DNA of 61,838 bases from Cohaesibacter sp. (lineage in GTDB: Bacteria > Pseudomonadota > Alphaproteobacteria > Rhizobiales > Cohaesibacteraceae): positions 1-61,838 of the forward strand of contig JAOXSH010000081.1 of assembly GCA_025800145.1 (NCBI GenBank), given 5' to 3'. Shown one piece after another: positions 16,525 to 26,057 of this stretch. Below the pieces are notes generated by a model. That model saw only the letters and a program-made list of their open reading frames with translations, was not told the DNA's origin and searched no databases. The translations under genes were made by a program, and so were the position numbers. The number at the start of each line of letters is the position of its first letter. Positions within the stretch are counted from its first letter, which is position 1.

Positions 16525-17363
16525 CAGGACGAGCTGCCATCTTGGCTGGTTTTGGCTTGCGCAACAAGGAGCGTTTTCAACTCCGCCACCTCAGCCCGCA
16601 AGGCCTTGACTTCCATCGTCACACTCTCTGTCTCTTCATGCAAGGCGGCCCGCTCTGCCTCTGCCGTTGCTTCATGCTCTGACTGCATGGCCGACACAAT
16701 GATACCGATGAACAGATTCAGCACCGTAAAGGAGGTCGCCAGAATGAAAGGCACAAAAAACAGCCAGGCAAGGGGGGCATAATCCATAACCGGCCTGACA
16801 ATGCCCATAGACCAGCTTTCCAACGTCATAACCTGAAACAGGGTATAGGCAGATTCGCCAAGAGTGCCGAACCATTGCGGAAAGGCATCGCCATAAAGCT
16901 TGGTCGCCATCACCGCAAAGACATAATAGAGCAGCCCCAACAATAAGGTGATGGAACCAAGACCGGGAAGGGCTTCGAGCAGGGCCCCGACCACGCGGCG
17001 CAAGCTTGGCACAAAGCTTATAAGCCGCAACACACGCAACACACGCAAGGCCCGCAAAACCGACAAAGCCCCGGAACTTGGCAAAAGCGCAATAACAACA
17101 ACGGTAAAATCAAAAATCGACCATGGATCGGCAAAAAAGCGCAAGCGATGGATCATCAATCGTAAGCCAATTTCCACCACAAAAATCGTCAGAATGGCTT
17201 TGTCCAGAAAATGGAAAAAGCCGCCAAAATGCTCAATGGCTTGCGGCCATGTTTCCAGCCCCAATGTGATGGCGTTCAGAATGATAAGGGCCGTGATGCC
17301 CAATTCAAACTGGCGAGAGGACAGAAGCTTTTCCAGTCTTGCAAGCATAAAGTCAGGATCCAT
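16524..17363 (-). CDS. NaChBac/NavAb-type voltage-gated sodium channel
   Basis: A six-helix ion channel of about 279 aa. The S4 voltage sensor RALRVLRVLRL carries arginines every third residue. The pore loop TLESWSMGIVRPVM matches the sodium filter (LESWS) of bacterial Nav channels, and S6 NLFIGIIVSAM leads to a coiled-coil C-terminal tail (heptads in EAERAALHEETESVTMEVKA). It should form homotetramers that pass sodium on depolarisation. The frame extends upstream to 17510, but the ATG at 17363 begins the family-like N-terminus. It is coupled to the GST gene. Confidence 0.88.
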   Translation of the reverse strand: MDPDFMLARLEKLLSSRQFELGITALIILNAITLGLETWPQAIEHFGGFFHFLDKAILTIFVVEIGLRLMIHRLRFFADPWSIFDFTVVVIALLPSSGALSVLRALRVLRVLRLISFVPSLRRVVGALLEALPGLGSITLLLGLLYYVFAVMATKLYGDAFPQWFGTLGESAYTLFQVMTLESWSMGIVRPVMDYAPLAWLFFVPFILATSFTVLNLFIGIIVSAMQSEHEATAEAERAALHEETESVTMEVKALRAEVAELKTLLVAQAKTSQDGSSS

Positions 17364-17556
17364 AGATAGACAACAAAAGAAGTGCCCTTTTTTGTCCCCA
17401 AAGCATGGCGATTGCAAGACCCTAGGCTCAGGACTTTTATAGAAAAGCTCTATCCAAAGAACAAAGCAATCAGCCAGAAGGGAGCAATCACTTGGGGAGC
17501 CAGCCTTCAAGCATCTTGCCTCTGACCCAAAAGATCGATAGAGAAGAGCAGCGCAA

Positions 17557-17630
17557 GCGGGTGTAGCTCAATGGTAGAGCAGAAGCTTCCCAAGCTTAAG
17601 ACGAGGGTTCGATTCCCTTCACCCGCTCCA
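17557..17630 (+). tRNA. tRNA-Gly (anticodon CCC)
   Basis: A 74-nt cloverleaf with acceptor stem GCGGGTG / CACCCGC, D-arm GCTCAATGGTAGAGC, anticodon loop TTCCCAA, T-arm GAGGGTTCGATTCCCTT and encoded CCA end. The anticodon is CCC, so it reads GGG glycine codons. A gene remnant follows 14 bp downstream. Confidence 0.95.
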
Positions 17631-17644
17631 TTCGCCGGATCGTC

Positions 17645-17764
17645 ATGCCGGAAAAGATTTTCGACAAACACTATCTCTATAGTGTCGATGCAGAGCATGA
17701 AAATCTGATGGAATTATGTTTGGCAAGAAAAGCCGATGATGCCGTTGGTATTAGAACGTTTTGA
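17645..17764 (+). pseudogene. Possible C-terminal scrap of a GntR/FCD-family regulator
   Basis: A 39-codon frame encodes HYLYSVDAEHENLMELCLAR followed by KADDAV. This resembles the last helices of FCD ligand domains in GntR regulators (the pattern DAEHxxLMExxLARDADxAV). The rest of such a gene (about 200 residues upstream) is absent because a tRNA sits there. The frame ends inside GCCGTTGGTAT (17741-17751), the terminal sequence of the dispersed MITE-like repeat. It is a remnant next to a tRNA, a usual place for integration and decay. The family match is by eye only. Confidence 0.4.
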
Positions 17765-17784
17765 CTGAACATAAAAAAGACAGG

Positions 17785-17810
17785 AAAAAAGCGGCCTTGG
17801 CCGCTTTTAA
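17785..17810. terminator. Bidirectional intrinsic terminator
   Basis: GCGGCC-TT-GGCCGC is preceded by six A and followed by TTTTAAA, so it works as a hairpin plus U-tract on either strand. It closes the minus-strand peptide-transporter/amidohydrolase operon. Confidence 0.8.
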
Positions 17811-17846
17811 ATTATGGCAACCCTACCAGATGATAACGCCAAAATC

Positions 17847-19256
17847 CTATAAAATAGGTGGCTTGACGTCATCGGGAATGGGGCATTCATAGGGTGTTTC
17901 TGCCAGATGGGCCTGATGCTGGTTTTTTGCAGCTTCAATCAGATCAGGATCTTTGATCATACGCGTGGCCGTAGCAGCCATGACTTTGGCGGCATAAATC
18001 ATGCCTTTATGAGCAGCCGGGGCCTTGCCTTGGGCAACCGTTTGCCAGGTATGAAAAGGCGTGCCAATCGCACAAGTCGCAACCCGCGCCTGAACCGTTG
18101 GCACAGCCCAGCTGACATCGCCAACATCGGTGGAGCCTTCCCCGCCATCGCTTTGGCGATCAAGGGGCGCCACAAAATCACATAGGGCAAGCTTGGGGTC
18201 GGGTTTTTGGCCGATGCGACGGAAGGTATTGGCAATATCGTCAGGGGTCAGGGTTTTGCGAATTTCATCTGCAAAGACAGTGTCACTCTCATCAAAAGGC
18301 ACAGGTCCCAACAGATCCATTTCCGATTGCATCGCTTCTTCCAGTGCGCGATTGCCCAGCAAATTGGACACACCGGAGAAAACCTGACTCTCCACTTTGG
18401 TTTCTGTCATCAGAGCCGCGCCATCGGCAATTTTTTTGACCCGCGTCACCAGATCACGCAATTCAGGCAGTGTCCCGGCGCGGATGAGCTGGCGAACGGT
18501 CGCTTTTGCCTGCACCACATTGGGCGCAACGCCCCCGGCATCAAGATAGGCATAATGCACCCGTGCATTATCGGGGATATGCTCACGCAAATAATTGACG
18601 CCAATATTCATCAATTCCACGGCATCAAGGCCGGAGCGGCCAAGCTCAGGGGCCGCCGCCGCATGAGCCGCTTTGCCATGAAAGGTAAAATCAATGCGTG
18701 TATTGGCTAGGGAAATGGCTTCATTGACAGCGGTGAAAGTCGCTGGATGCCAAGAAATAGCCGCATCCACATCGTCAAACAATCCTTCGCGCACCAGATA
18801 GGTTTTTGCCGCCCCCCCTTCTTCTGCCGGACAGCCATAATAGCGAACACGGGCTTTGATATGATTCTCCTCCAGCCAGTCCTTGACCGCCGTGGCAGCA
18901 AGCAGCGCCGCAGAACCAAGCAAATTATGGCCGCAACCATGGCCATTGCCGCCTTCTTCTAACGGTTGATGCTCTGCTACCCCGGCAGCTTGGCTCAAAT
19001 ATGGCAGGGCATCATATTCTCCCAAAATGGCAATCACAGGCCCTTTACTGCCCGCTTCTCCAATCACCGCAGTGGGAATGCCAGCGGCATTTTCAGTGAT
19101 TTGAAAGCCCTGTTCCTCAAGCATGCGTTTATGCTCGGCAGCTGATTTAAACTCTCCATACAACGTCTCTGGTGTATCAAACACACGGTCAGACAATTCG
19201 ATAAAAGAGTCTCGATGCTGATCGACATGTTTCCAGATTGGATTGGTATTTTGCAT
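17847..19256 (-). CDS. M20 family amidohydrolase (AbgB/peptidase M20D-like)
   Basis: A 469-aa zinc-dependent hydrolase of the M20D group, closest in look to p-aminobenzoyl-glutamate hydrolase subunit B. Metal-site motifs are present: GEYDALP, GHGCGHNLLG, PAEEGG and SWHPATF, with a dimerisation insert (FHGKAAHAAAAP). It removes acyl or amino-acid groups from N-acyl amino acids or peptides in the cytoplasm. It is the last gene of the ABC importer operon. That suggests the imported compound is an amide or peptide cleaved here, though the substrate is not identifiable. Confidence 0.85.
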   Translation of the reverse strand: MQNTNPIWKHVDQHRDSFIELSDRVFDTPETLYGEFKSAAEHKRMLEEQGFQITENAAGIPTAVIGEAGSKGPVIAILGEYDALPYLSQAAGVAEHQPLEEGGNGHGCGHNLLGSAALLAATAVKDWLEENHIKARVRYYGCPAEEGGAAKTYLVREGLFDDVDAAISWHPATFTAVNEAISLANTRIDFTFHGKAAHAAAAPELGRSGLDAVELMNIGVNYLREHIPDNARVHYAYLDAGGVAPNVVQAKATVRQLIRAGTLPELRDLVTRVKKIADGAALMTETKVESQVFSGVSNLLGNRALEEAMQSEMDLLGPVPFDESDTVFADEIRKTLTPDDIANTFRRIGQKPDPKLALCDFVAPLDRQSDGGEGSTDVGDVSWAVPTVQARVATCAIGTPFHTWQTVAQGKAPAAHKGMIYAAKVMAATATRMIKDPDLIEAAKNQHQAHLAETPYECPIPDDVKPPIL

Positions 19257-19340
19257 TCTGTTTTCCTCGATTATAGAATTGGCCGCGTCAGGACCGCGGC
19301 AATAGTGTCTCGCAACATGGTAATAGGACCACTGGTTGCT

Positions 19341-20339
19341 TTAGCCTGTCTGATGCTCCAACAAACAGGCTGTGAAGCGGGCATCGCGACCTTGCTGTAA
19401 GGTTGGCAAATCCTGCTTGCATATCTCGGCAGCCAGCGAGCATCTTGGATGAAAGGCACAACCGGGCGGCGGATTGAGAGGGGAGGGAATCTCACCATCA
19501 ATCGCATTAAATTCCTGTTGTCTGCGATCCAGCCGCGGCACTTCATCCAGCAAAGCCCGGGTATAGGGATGACGCGGATTTTCGAACACCTCATCAGAAG
19601 AGCCAATTTCCACCAATCGTCCCAAATACATGATGGCAACACGATCGGCGATATGTTCAACCGCCCCCAAATCATGGCTGATAAAGAGATAGGCAAAGCC
19701 AAATTCGGCCCGAAGATCCTCAAAAAGATTGATAACCTGCGCTTGAATGGACACATCAAGCGCAGAGATTGCCTCATCGCAAACAATCAATTTGGGCCGC
19801 AAGGCCAGCGCGCGCGCAATGCCGATCCTCTGGCGCTGTCCACCTGAAAATTGATGCGGATAGCGCGAGAGTACATCTTCATTCAGCCCAACTTTTGTCA
19901 GCAGGTCCGCGACATAATCCCGTCTTTCAGATTTCTTGATAAGGCCATGAATAACAGCCGCCTCTCCAACAATCTGTTCAACCCGCATCCGTGGGTTGAG
20001 CGAAGCAAAAGGATCCTGAAAGATCATTTGCACTTCCAGTTCCCATTGCCGCCTTTGTTCGGCTGTCATGTCTTCAAGGGCCACGCCACGCCATGCCAGC
20101 GTGCCGCCATAAGGGGTCTCGACCCCGGCAATCATCCGCCCAAGCGTGGATTTGCCACAGCCGGATTCGCCAACAAGGCCGATCACCTCGCCTTCTGCAA
20201 TGTCAAAGCTGACGTCATTGACAGCCCGCACCTGTGTTTCCTCATAATTGGCACCAGCCAGATTGGCAATGCGTTCCGCCAGATCAAGGCCATTGACATA
20301 GGTCTGGGACAGAGCCCGCAAAGAAAGAAGATCTGTCAT
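19341..20339 (-). CDS. Dipeptide/oligopeptide-type ABC transporter ATPase (DppF/OppF-like)
   Basis: A 332-aa ATP-binding subunit with Walker [10 protein letters not shown], signature [15 protein letters not shown], Walker [14 protein letters not shown], and the C-terminal Opp-type extension with its cysteine cluster ([17 protein letters not shown]), which in this family can hold an iron-sulfur cluster. It pairs with the ATPase encoded just upstream, whose gene overlaps it by 4 bp. The two drive the permeases at 21310-23168. Confidence 0.92.
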   Translation of the reverse strand: MTDLLSLRALSQTYVNGLDLAERIANLAGANYEETQVRAVNDVSFDIAEGEVIGLVGESGCGKSTLGRMIAGVETPYGGTLAWRGVALEDMTAEQRRQWELEVQMIFQDPFASLNPRMRVEQIVGEAAVIHGLIKKSERRDYVADLLTKVGLNEDVLSRYPHQFSGGQRQRIGIARALALRPKLIVCDEAISALDVSIQAQVINLFEDLRAEFGFAYLFISHDLGAVEHIADRVAIMYLGRLVEIGSSDEVFENPRHPYTRALLDEVPRLDRRQQEFNAIDGEIPSPLNPPPGCAFHPRCSLAAEICKQDLPTLQQGRDARFTACLLEHQTG

Positions 20340-21313
20340 GAGGATACCTCGCTAGGGTGAAAGCAGCGCAAGGTCCGTGCAGACCCCAGATTTTCCTGTT
20401 CCGGGCGTGCGGAAAGGCACTGATCGCTGGTTTTGGGGCAGCGCGGTGCAAAGGCACAGCCTTTGGGCAGATTGATCAGGCTGGGCGTCATGCCCTTGAT
20501 GGGCACCAGGCGCTGACCACGGGGCACTGAAGAGGGGATTGAGGCAATCAGACCTTGGGTATAGGGGTGAGCAGGATGATCCAACAGAGCATCAACCGGC
20601 CCTTGCTCGACAATTTTCCCGGCATACATAACCGCCACCCGATGCGCCAGCCCTGCAACAACCGTCAGATCATGGGTGACCCAGATCAGCGCAGTCTGGC
20701 GTTCTGCCAGAAGTTTCTGCATTTCAGACAGGATTTGCGATTGAATGGTCACATCAAGAGCCGTCGTTGGCTCATCCGCAATGATCAGATCAGGCTCCAG
20801 CATCAAAGCAATGGCAATCACCACACGTTGACGCATGCCGCCAGACATTTCGTGCGGATAAGTGCGCACCCGCTCGGCAGGCGAGGGAATGCCAACCAGT
20901 CCAAGTGCTTCAATGGCCATCTCCCGCGCTCTGGCTTTGGAGACATCACGATGTGCCCGAATGGTTTCAATCATCTGGGTATCAATCCTGAGCACAGGAT
21001 TGAGCGTCATCATCGGGTCCTGAAAAATCATGGCCACCCGATCTCCGCGCAATTTGTGCAAATCAGGGGGAGACAATTGCCGCAAATCTTGCCCATTCAG
21101 CACTATTTGGCCACCGGCAATGCGGCCCGGTTTGTCAATCAGGCCAAGAATAGAAAAGCCGGTAATGGTCTTGCCAGAGCCACTTTCGCCAACCAGTCCC
21201 AAAACTTCGCCGGGACCAACATCAAAGGAAACATCATCTACGGCGGTCACGATACCGGCGCGCGTTTCAAACTGCGTCACCAGATTTCGCACAGAAAGAA
21301 CAGGATCACTCAT
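20336..21313 (-). CDS. Dipeptide/oligopeptide-type ABC transporter ATPase (DppD/OppD-like)
   Basis: A 325-aa ATPase with Walker A GESGSGKT, signature MSGGMRQRVVIAIAL, Walker B LIIADEPTTALD, and the Opp-type cysteine tail (GCAFAPRCPKTSDQC). It overlaps the permease gene upstream and the second ATPase gene downstream by 4 bp each, showing tight translational coupling. The pair of different ATPases is characteristic of peptide, nickel and glutathione class importers. Confidence 0.92.
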   Translation of the reverse strand: MSDPVLSVRNLVTQFETRAGIVTAVDDVSFDVGPGEVLGLVGESGSGKTITGFSILGLIDKPGRIAGGQIVLNGQDLRQLSPPDLHKLRGDRVAMIFQDPMMTLNPVLRIDTQMIETIRAHRDVSKARAREMAIEALGLVGIPSPAERVRTYPHEMSGGMRQRVVIAIALMLEPDLIIADEPTTALDVTIQSQILSEMQKLLAERQTALIWVTHDLTVVAGLAHRVAVMYAGKIVEQGPVDALLDHPAHPYTQGLIASIPSSVPRGQRLVPIKGMTPSLINLPKGCAFAPRCPKTSDQCLSARPEQENLGSARTLRCFHPSEVSS

Positions 21314-22191
21314 CGCTGCAACCTCGGATTCAGGATGTCGCGCACTTGATCGCCGACAATATTAATACAGACAAGAGTGGCCAGAAGTGCCACGCCCGGA
21401 TAGAAACTGATCCAATAGCGACCAGAGAGCAGATAATCGAAACCATTGGCAATCAAAAGGCCAAGAGAGGGTTGCGTGATCGGAACTCCGACCCCCAGAA
21501 AGCTCAAAGAGGCCTCAATGGCAATCGCATTGGCAATTTGCACCGTGGCAATCACCATCACCGGAGGCATGACATTGGGCAAAACATGGCCAAACAGAAT
21601 GCGCGATTGCGGCAAAGCGGCAGAGCGCGCTGCCATCACATAATCTTTTTTGATTTCGACAAGCGCTGCGGCCCGCACTGTGCGGGCAAAATAGGCCCAT
21701 TGTACCAGAACAAGTGCAATGATCACCTTGTCAATCCCTTTGCCAAGGGCAGCCAGCAAAAGCAGCGCAACAAGCAGCGCCGGGAAACTGAGCTGAATAT
21801 CGACAATGCGCATGATCAGGGTTTCCACCCAACCGCCACGCCATGCCGCCAGCAAGCCCAAAACCATGCCAACCGCCACCGCAGCAGAGACAGCAATGAA
21901 GCTGACGCTCAGTGACACACGCAGCCCATAAATCATGGCGGACAGCATATCGCGACCCTGCTCATCCGTGCCAAGCCAGTATTTAAAGCCCGCATAGCCT
22001 TCGGTTCCGGGCTCAAGAGAGCCATCCAGAACATCAATCTGGGCAAGATCATAAGGATTTTGTGGTGCAACCAATCCGGCAAAAATGGCAAGAAGAGCAA
22101 TGGTCAAAAGCCCAATACCGCCCACAAGGGCACCCGGACTGCGCAGAAAATCGGTCACAAAACGGCGAAAAGGAGTATCAGTGGCCAACAT
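21310..22191 (-). CDS. Peptide-type ABC transporter permease (DppC-like)
   Basis: A 293-aa inner-membrane permease with about six helices. The DppC-type N-terminal segment (FRRFVTDFLRSPGALVGGIG) is followed by a periplasmic loop with the family phrase YWLGTDEQGRDMLSAMIYG, and by the EAA-type loop AARSAALPQSRILFGHVLPN. It forms the translocation path with the DppB-like subunit and overlaps that gene by one base. Confidence 0.92.
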   Translation of the reverse strand: MLATDTPFRRFVTDFLRSPGALVGGIGLLTIALLAIFAGLVAPQNPYDLAQIDVLDGSLEPGTEGYAGFKYWLGTDEQGRDMLSAMIYGLRVSLSVSFIAVSAAVAVGMVLGLLAAWRGGWVETLIMRIVDIQLSFPALLVALLLLAALGKGIDKVIIALVLVQWAYFARTVRAAALVEIKKDYVMAARSAALPQSRILFGHVLPNVMPPVMVIATVQIANAIAIEASLSFLGVGVPITQPSLGLLIANGFDYLLSGRYWISFYPGVALLATLVCINIVGDQVRDILNPRLQR

Positions 22192-23168
22192 TATGATTTC
22201 CCCCGCTTCACCCGCACACGGGGATCAAGAATGGAATAGGCAATGTCCACCACCAGATTGATCATGACGAACAAAAAGACCGTCAGCATTAAATAGGCAA
22301 CAACAACAGGCCGATCGAGCAAGCCAATGGAATCGATCAGCAATTTGCCAATACCAGGCCATGCAAAAACGGTTTCGGTGACAACGGCAAAGGCAATCAC
22401 ATTGCCGGTTTCAAGACCAAGAACCGTAACAACGGGGATCATGATATTTTTCAGGATATGGACGCCAAGAACCCGCGCCGGGGATAGACCTCTGGCCCGC
22501 GCATATTTGACATAATCCTGCAAGGCAACCTCAGAAGCGCCTGCGCGTGTCAGACGAATAACAAGGGACATTTTAAAAATGGCCACATTGATCGCGGGCA
22601 AAATCAGATGACCCAGACCATCCCATGTCAGGAAACTCACCGGAATGCCAAACAGATCAACCGTTTCTCCGCGACCACCCGCAGGCAGCCAACCCAAAAA
22701 GACCGCAAAGAGCATGATCAGCATCAGCCCTTGCCAGAAATTGGGCGTCGAAAAGCCAATCACAGATCCGGTCATAATGACCTTGCTATAGGGCGCATCG
22801 GGCTTCAAACCTGCAATCATGCCCAGCGGAATACCAAGAATGACAGCAAGCAAAATACCAAGAAAAGCCAATTCAAGGGTCGCAGGCAAGCGAGACAGGA
22901 TAAGCTCCAAAGCCGGGCGATTATGCACAAAGGAGGTGCCAAGATCTCCTTGCGTCAATCCGCCCAGAAAATAGCCAAACTGAACATGGACGGGTTTATC
23001 AAGCCCCAGACGGCGAATGGTTTCTTCTTGTTCGGCAAGGTCTGCCTCCGGGTTGATCAGCAGATCAACCGGATTGCCGACGGCATAAAGCCCGAAAAAG
23101 ACAATAGCGGCCATCACAGCCATAACAAGAAATGCCTGGCCAAAACGGCGGATGAGATAAGCAAGCAT
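22191..23168 (-). CDS. Peptide-type ABC transporter permease (DppB-like)
   Basis: A 325-aa permease with six helices. It shows the typical N-terminus LAYLIRRFGQAFLVMAVMAA, the periplasmic domain with LGLDKPVHVQFGYFLG, and the cytoplasmic loop YVKYARARGLSPARVLGVH that contacts the ATPases. It sits 55 bp after the binding-protein gene and is the first membrane subunit of the operon. Confidence 0.92.
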   Translation of the reverse strand: MLAYLIRRFGQAFLVMAVMAAIVFFGLYAVGNPVDLLINPEADLAEQEETIRRLGLDKPVHVQFGYFLGGLTQGDLGTSFVHNRPALELILSRLPATLELAFLGILLAVILGIPLGMIAGLKPDAPYSKVIMTGSVIGFSTPNFWQGLMLIMLFAVFLGWLPAGGRGETVDLFGIPVSFLTWDGLGHLILPAINVAIFKMSLVIRLTRAGASEVALQDYVKYARARGLSPARVLGVHILKNIMIPVVTVLGLETGNVIAFAVVTETVFAWPGIGKLLIDSIGLLDRPVVVAYLMLTVFLFVMINLVVDIAYSILDPRVRVKRGKS

Positions 23169-23223
23169 GAAAGAGGTCCAAAATAGGGGCTGGTGTCAAA
23201 GTGACACCAGCCTGTTTTGATGA

Positions 23224-24834
23224 TCAGTTTGCAGGACGCACAGAGGTGAGAACGGTATGCTGATCAGCACGCGGGGTCATGGTCAAACCGGCCTTGAGGG
23301 CCCAAGGGGTCACTTCGAAATGAAGCGGCAAAATGGCGACATCATCCACGATAATCTTGCTGGCTTTTGCAAGCAGGGCCTGATGAGCTTTTGGCTCAAC
23401 AGTTGCCAGAGCTTCTTCAATCACAGCATCAAGTTCGGGATTGGAATAGCGCCCTCTATTGGTGCCACCCAAGCCTTTTTCTTTATTCTGTGAGGCAACA
23501 AGCGCCCGCAAGGGAGAGGCCATGCCAGCACCGGAAGAGCCCCAACCCGCCAGATAAAGCGAAAATTCATATTTGTTGCGACGTTTGAAGAAAACGCTGG
23601 CCGTTACGGCATCCACATCGGTCTTGATACCGGCACGGGTCAACATTTGCGCAACAGTCTGTGCAATTTTCGAATCGTTAATATAACGATCATTCGGCGA
23701 GCCAATGGTCAGCGTAAAGCCATCTGGATATCCGGCCTCTGCCAACAAACGTTTGGCTTCTTTCATATCCGGCTTTTCCAGTTCGATGGATTTGTCAACC
23801 CCCACCATAAAGTCAGGCACAAGCTGACGGGCAGGAACAGCCAGACCACCCATAATCCGGTCAATGATCAGGGGGCGGTTAATGGCCAGCGAAATAGCCT
23901 TGCGAACGCGCACATCTTTCAGGGGATTTTTGCCATCGGTCCCGCCAATGCCGGGTGTCGGCTCACCTGCATGGTCAAAATGCAAATAAATCACGCGGCT
24001 GGAAGCCCCTTGAACCACGTCTACTTTCTCATTCTTGCGCAGGCGGTCAAGATCTTGCACAGGTGGTTTTTCAATCACATCAACATCGCCAGCCAAAAGA
24101 GCGGCAACACGCGCCCCGGCATTGGTAATGGGGCGAATGGTGATCGTTTCCCAATGGGCTTTCTCTCCCCAATAATCGTCATTTCGCTTCATGACGATGT
24201 TCTCGCCCGGCACGAATTTGACAAATTTATAAGGGCCGGTGCCAATGGTCGCACTGCCATCATTATAGGCTTTGGAATCCAGATAACTCTCAATGCCGGG
24301 GCAGCCTTCTTTTTTATAGCTGACCGCGCCGCTATGCCCATTGGCAGAGGCGGAAATGACGCCAAAGCTGGCAAAGTCTGTCAAAAGCAAAGGATAAGGT
24401 GCAGCTGTTGTCACAGTGATGGTATGATCATCCGGTGCCTCGATTGATGTGGCGCGCTTGATAAAGCCGGCCATGGATGATGGACTGTTTGGAACATTGG
24501 GAATGCGGCAGGCAGTGTAAAGAAAATCGCGGGCAGAAAATGCACCGCCATCATGGAATTTTACACCTTTGCGCAAATTAAACGTCCAGGTCAAACCATC
24601 TTCTGATGTTGTCCAGCTTTCTGCCAGTTTGGGAATGATTGCCAGATTTGGCCCTTCTGCAATCAGCGATTCGAACATATGCTTTCTTGTCGCGTTATTG
24701 GGTCCCAAATTGTGATAGAGCGGATCAATGGAGCTTGGTTCAGAAGCAAAACCGGCCACCAGTGACTGCGCGCAGGCAGGAGCTGACAAGGCGCCAAGTG
24801 ATAATGCTGCGGCTAACAGACTTAGTTTTTTCAT
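23224..24834 (-). CDS. Family 5 extracellular solute-binding protein (peptide-type)
   Basis: About 536 aa from the ATG with ribosome-binding site GGGAGAAAG. The signal peptide MKKLSLLAAALSLGALSAPA is followed by the SBP_bac_5 body: LAESWTTSEDGLTWTFNLRK, GVKFHDGGAFSARDF, GTGPYKFVKF and a C-terminal lobe (RGRYSNPELDAVIEEALAT). It captures the ligand in the periplasm for the DppBC/DF-like channel. Such proteins bind peptides, but also sugars, opines or acylated amino acids, so the substrate is open. An upstream in-frame start adding 12 residues is less likely. Confidence 0.93.
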   Translation of the reverse strand: MKKLSLLAAALSLGALSAPACAQSLVAGFASEPSSIDPLYHNLGPNNATRKHMFESLIAEGPNLAIIPKLAESWTTSEDGLTWTFNLRKGVKFHDGGAFSARDFLYTACRIPNVPNSPSSMAGFIKRATSIEAPDDHTITVTTAAPYPLLLTDFASFGVISASANGHSGAVSYKKEGCPGIESYLDSKAYNDGSATIGTGPYKFVKFVPGENIVMKRNDDYWGEKAHWETITIRPITNAGARVAALLAGDVDVIEKPPVQDLDRLRKNEKVDVVQGASSRVIYLHFDHAGEPTPGIGGTDGKNPLKDVRVRKAISLAINRPLIIDRIMGGLAVPARQLVPDFMVGVDKSIELEKPDMKEAKRLLAEAGYPDGFTLTIGSPNDRYINDSKIAQTVAQMLTRAGIKTDVDAVTASVFFKRRNKYEFSLYLAGWGSSGAGMASPLRALVASQNKEKGLGGTNRGRYSNPELDAVIEEALATVEPKAHQALLAKASKIIVDDVAILPLHFEVTPWALKAGLTMTPRADQHTVLTSVRPAN

Positions 24835-24934
24835 AACTTTCTCCCAGTTAATGCGCCCAGCAAAAAACAAAAAGCAGCAAGCTGCAATCTTATGAAGATT
24901 TGGAAGAGAAGGTATTCTGATACGGAATAGGGGG

Positions 24935-25903
24935 TTAGATAATATCGATTGGAAATTTCAGGGATGCGGATTTCGATTCGAGCTCGGAAATCAGGCACTC
25001 TATAAAAAGCTCTGTTTTTTCAGAACGTTTATGTCCCATCGGCTCTACAAGGGCGACAGTGTGATGAATATTGGGAATGAAAGGCTTGATCACCAGATTG
25101 GGAATGGAAGAATAGCTGGCCATCATTCCATCAAGAATAGCAATGCCCAACCCATTGGAGACGCAGCGGCAGGCCGTTGCAACATTGGAGGTGCCAATAT
25201 GAATATTGGGCACCAGACCAGAGCGCATAAAAGCATCATCAATCAATTGTCTGGTTGGCAGTCGGCGCAGGAGCAAAATCATTTTTTCATCCCGCAAATC
25301 GGTCGGATGAACCAGATCATTTTCCACAAGCGCATGATCATCTCGCATCACAGCACAGCTAATGGTTCTGAAAAGCGGGGTCACGGTCAGCATGGGATGG
25401 GAGACGGGCAGCGTGACAATCGCAAATTCTGCTTCTCGCCGGATCATGGCTTCAAGGGCTGCTTCTGCGGTTCTGACATCAAACTGAATCCGGGCCTCAG
25501 GCCGGGCTTTGGAATAATCTGCCAGAACGGAAGGAATAAGAGTATAGGAAAGTGAAGGCAGGGTAACGAATGTAAAGTCATTGCTCTCAGAATCTGCACT
25601 GGATGAAATGGCTTGCAGCGCAGACACCCCTTCCAAAATATCCTTGGCCTTGAACAAAACCTTGTTGGCTTGGTCTGTCGCGCTCAGCCGACCATTGGCG
25701 CGGATGAACAAATCAAAGCCCAAACTGGCCTCAAGACGCGCCAAAATTCGACTGACAGCAGATTGGGTTAACCCGATTTCGCGCGCCGCAGCAGAAACCG
25801 AGCCAGAGCGCATGATGGCTTCAAAAACTTCGAGCTGACGAAGGTCCAAGTCGTTATCCTCGATCGATATAATTTTGTGTGCTGAGGATAACTCTAGGCC
25901 CAT
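24935..25903 (-). CDS. LysR family transcriptional regulator
   Basis: A 322-aa regulator with an N-terminal winged helix (LDLRQLEVFEAIMRSGSVSA, AAREIGLTQSAVSRILARLE) and a C-terminal effector domain (from about 110). It lies 100 bp upstream of the peptide-type binding protein on the same strand, so it probably controls that importer and amidohydrolase operon. The start is not certain: about 18 residues before DLRQLEV are longer than usual and no strong ribosome-binding site is seen. Confidence 0.88.
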   Translation of the reverse strand: MGLELSSAHKIISIEDNDLDLRQLEVFEAIMRSGSVSAAAREIGLTQSAVSRILARLEASLGFDLFIRANGRLSATDQANKVLFKAKDILEGVSALQAISSSADSESNDFTFVTLPSLSYTLIPSVLADYSKARPEARIQFDVRTAEAALEAMIRREAEFAIVTLPVSHPMLTVTPLFRTISCAVMRDDHALVENDLVHPTDLRDEKMILLLRRLPTRQLIDDAFMRSGLVPNIHIGTSNVATACRCVSNGLGIAILDGMMASYSSIPNLVIKPFIPNIHHTVALVEPMGHKRSEKTELFIECLISELESKSASLKFPIDII

Positions 25904-25948
25904 GTCTCAAGAGAGTCTATCTTTTGGTCCAATATGACAAATTCGCAT

Positions 25949-25964
25949 TTTATGCCGTTGGTAT
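25949..25964 (+). repeat. Solitary end sequence of the MITE-like element
   Basis: TTTATGCCGTTGGTAT matches the terminal sequence of the element at 302-483 with one base missing. No partner end or body lies nearby, so it looks like a scar or a solo end. Confidence 0.5.
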
Positions 25965-26015
25965 TATTCCTGTTGGGAACGGACAACAGATGCATTTGTC
26001 CTGCTTGATAAGGCA

Positions 26016-26043
26016 AAGAAAAACGGCCCGAAACAGGCCGTTT
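26016..26043 (-). terminator. Intrinsic terminator after the carboxymuconolactone-decarboxylase gene
   Basis: On the minus strand AAACGGCC and GGCCGTTT form a perfect 8-bp stem with a 7-nt loop, followed by TTCTTT. It lies 14 bp past the stop at 26058. Confidence 0.8.
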
Positions 26044-26057
26044 GATCAGTCTATGTC

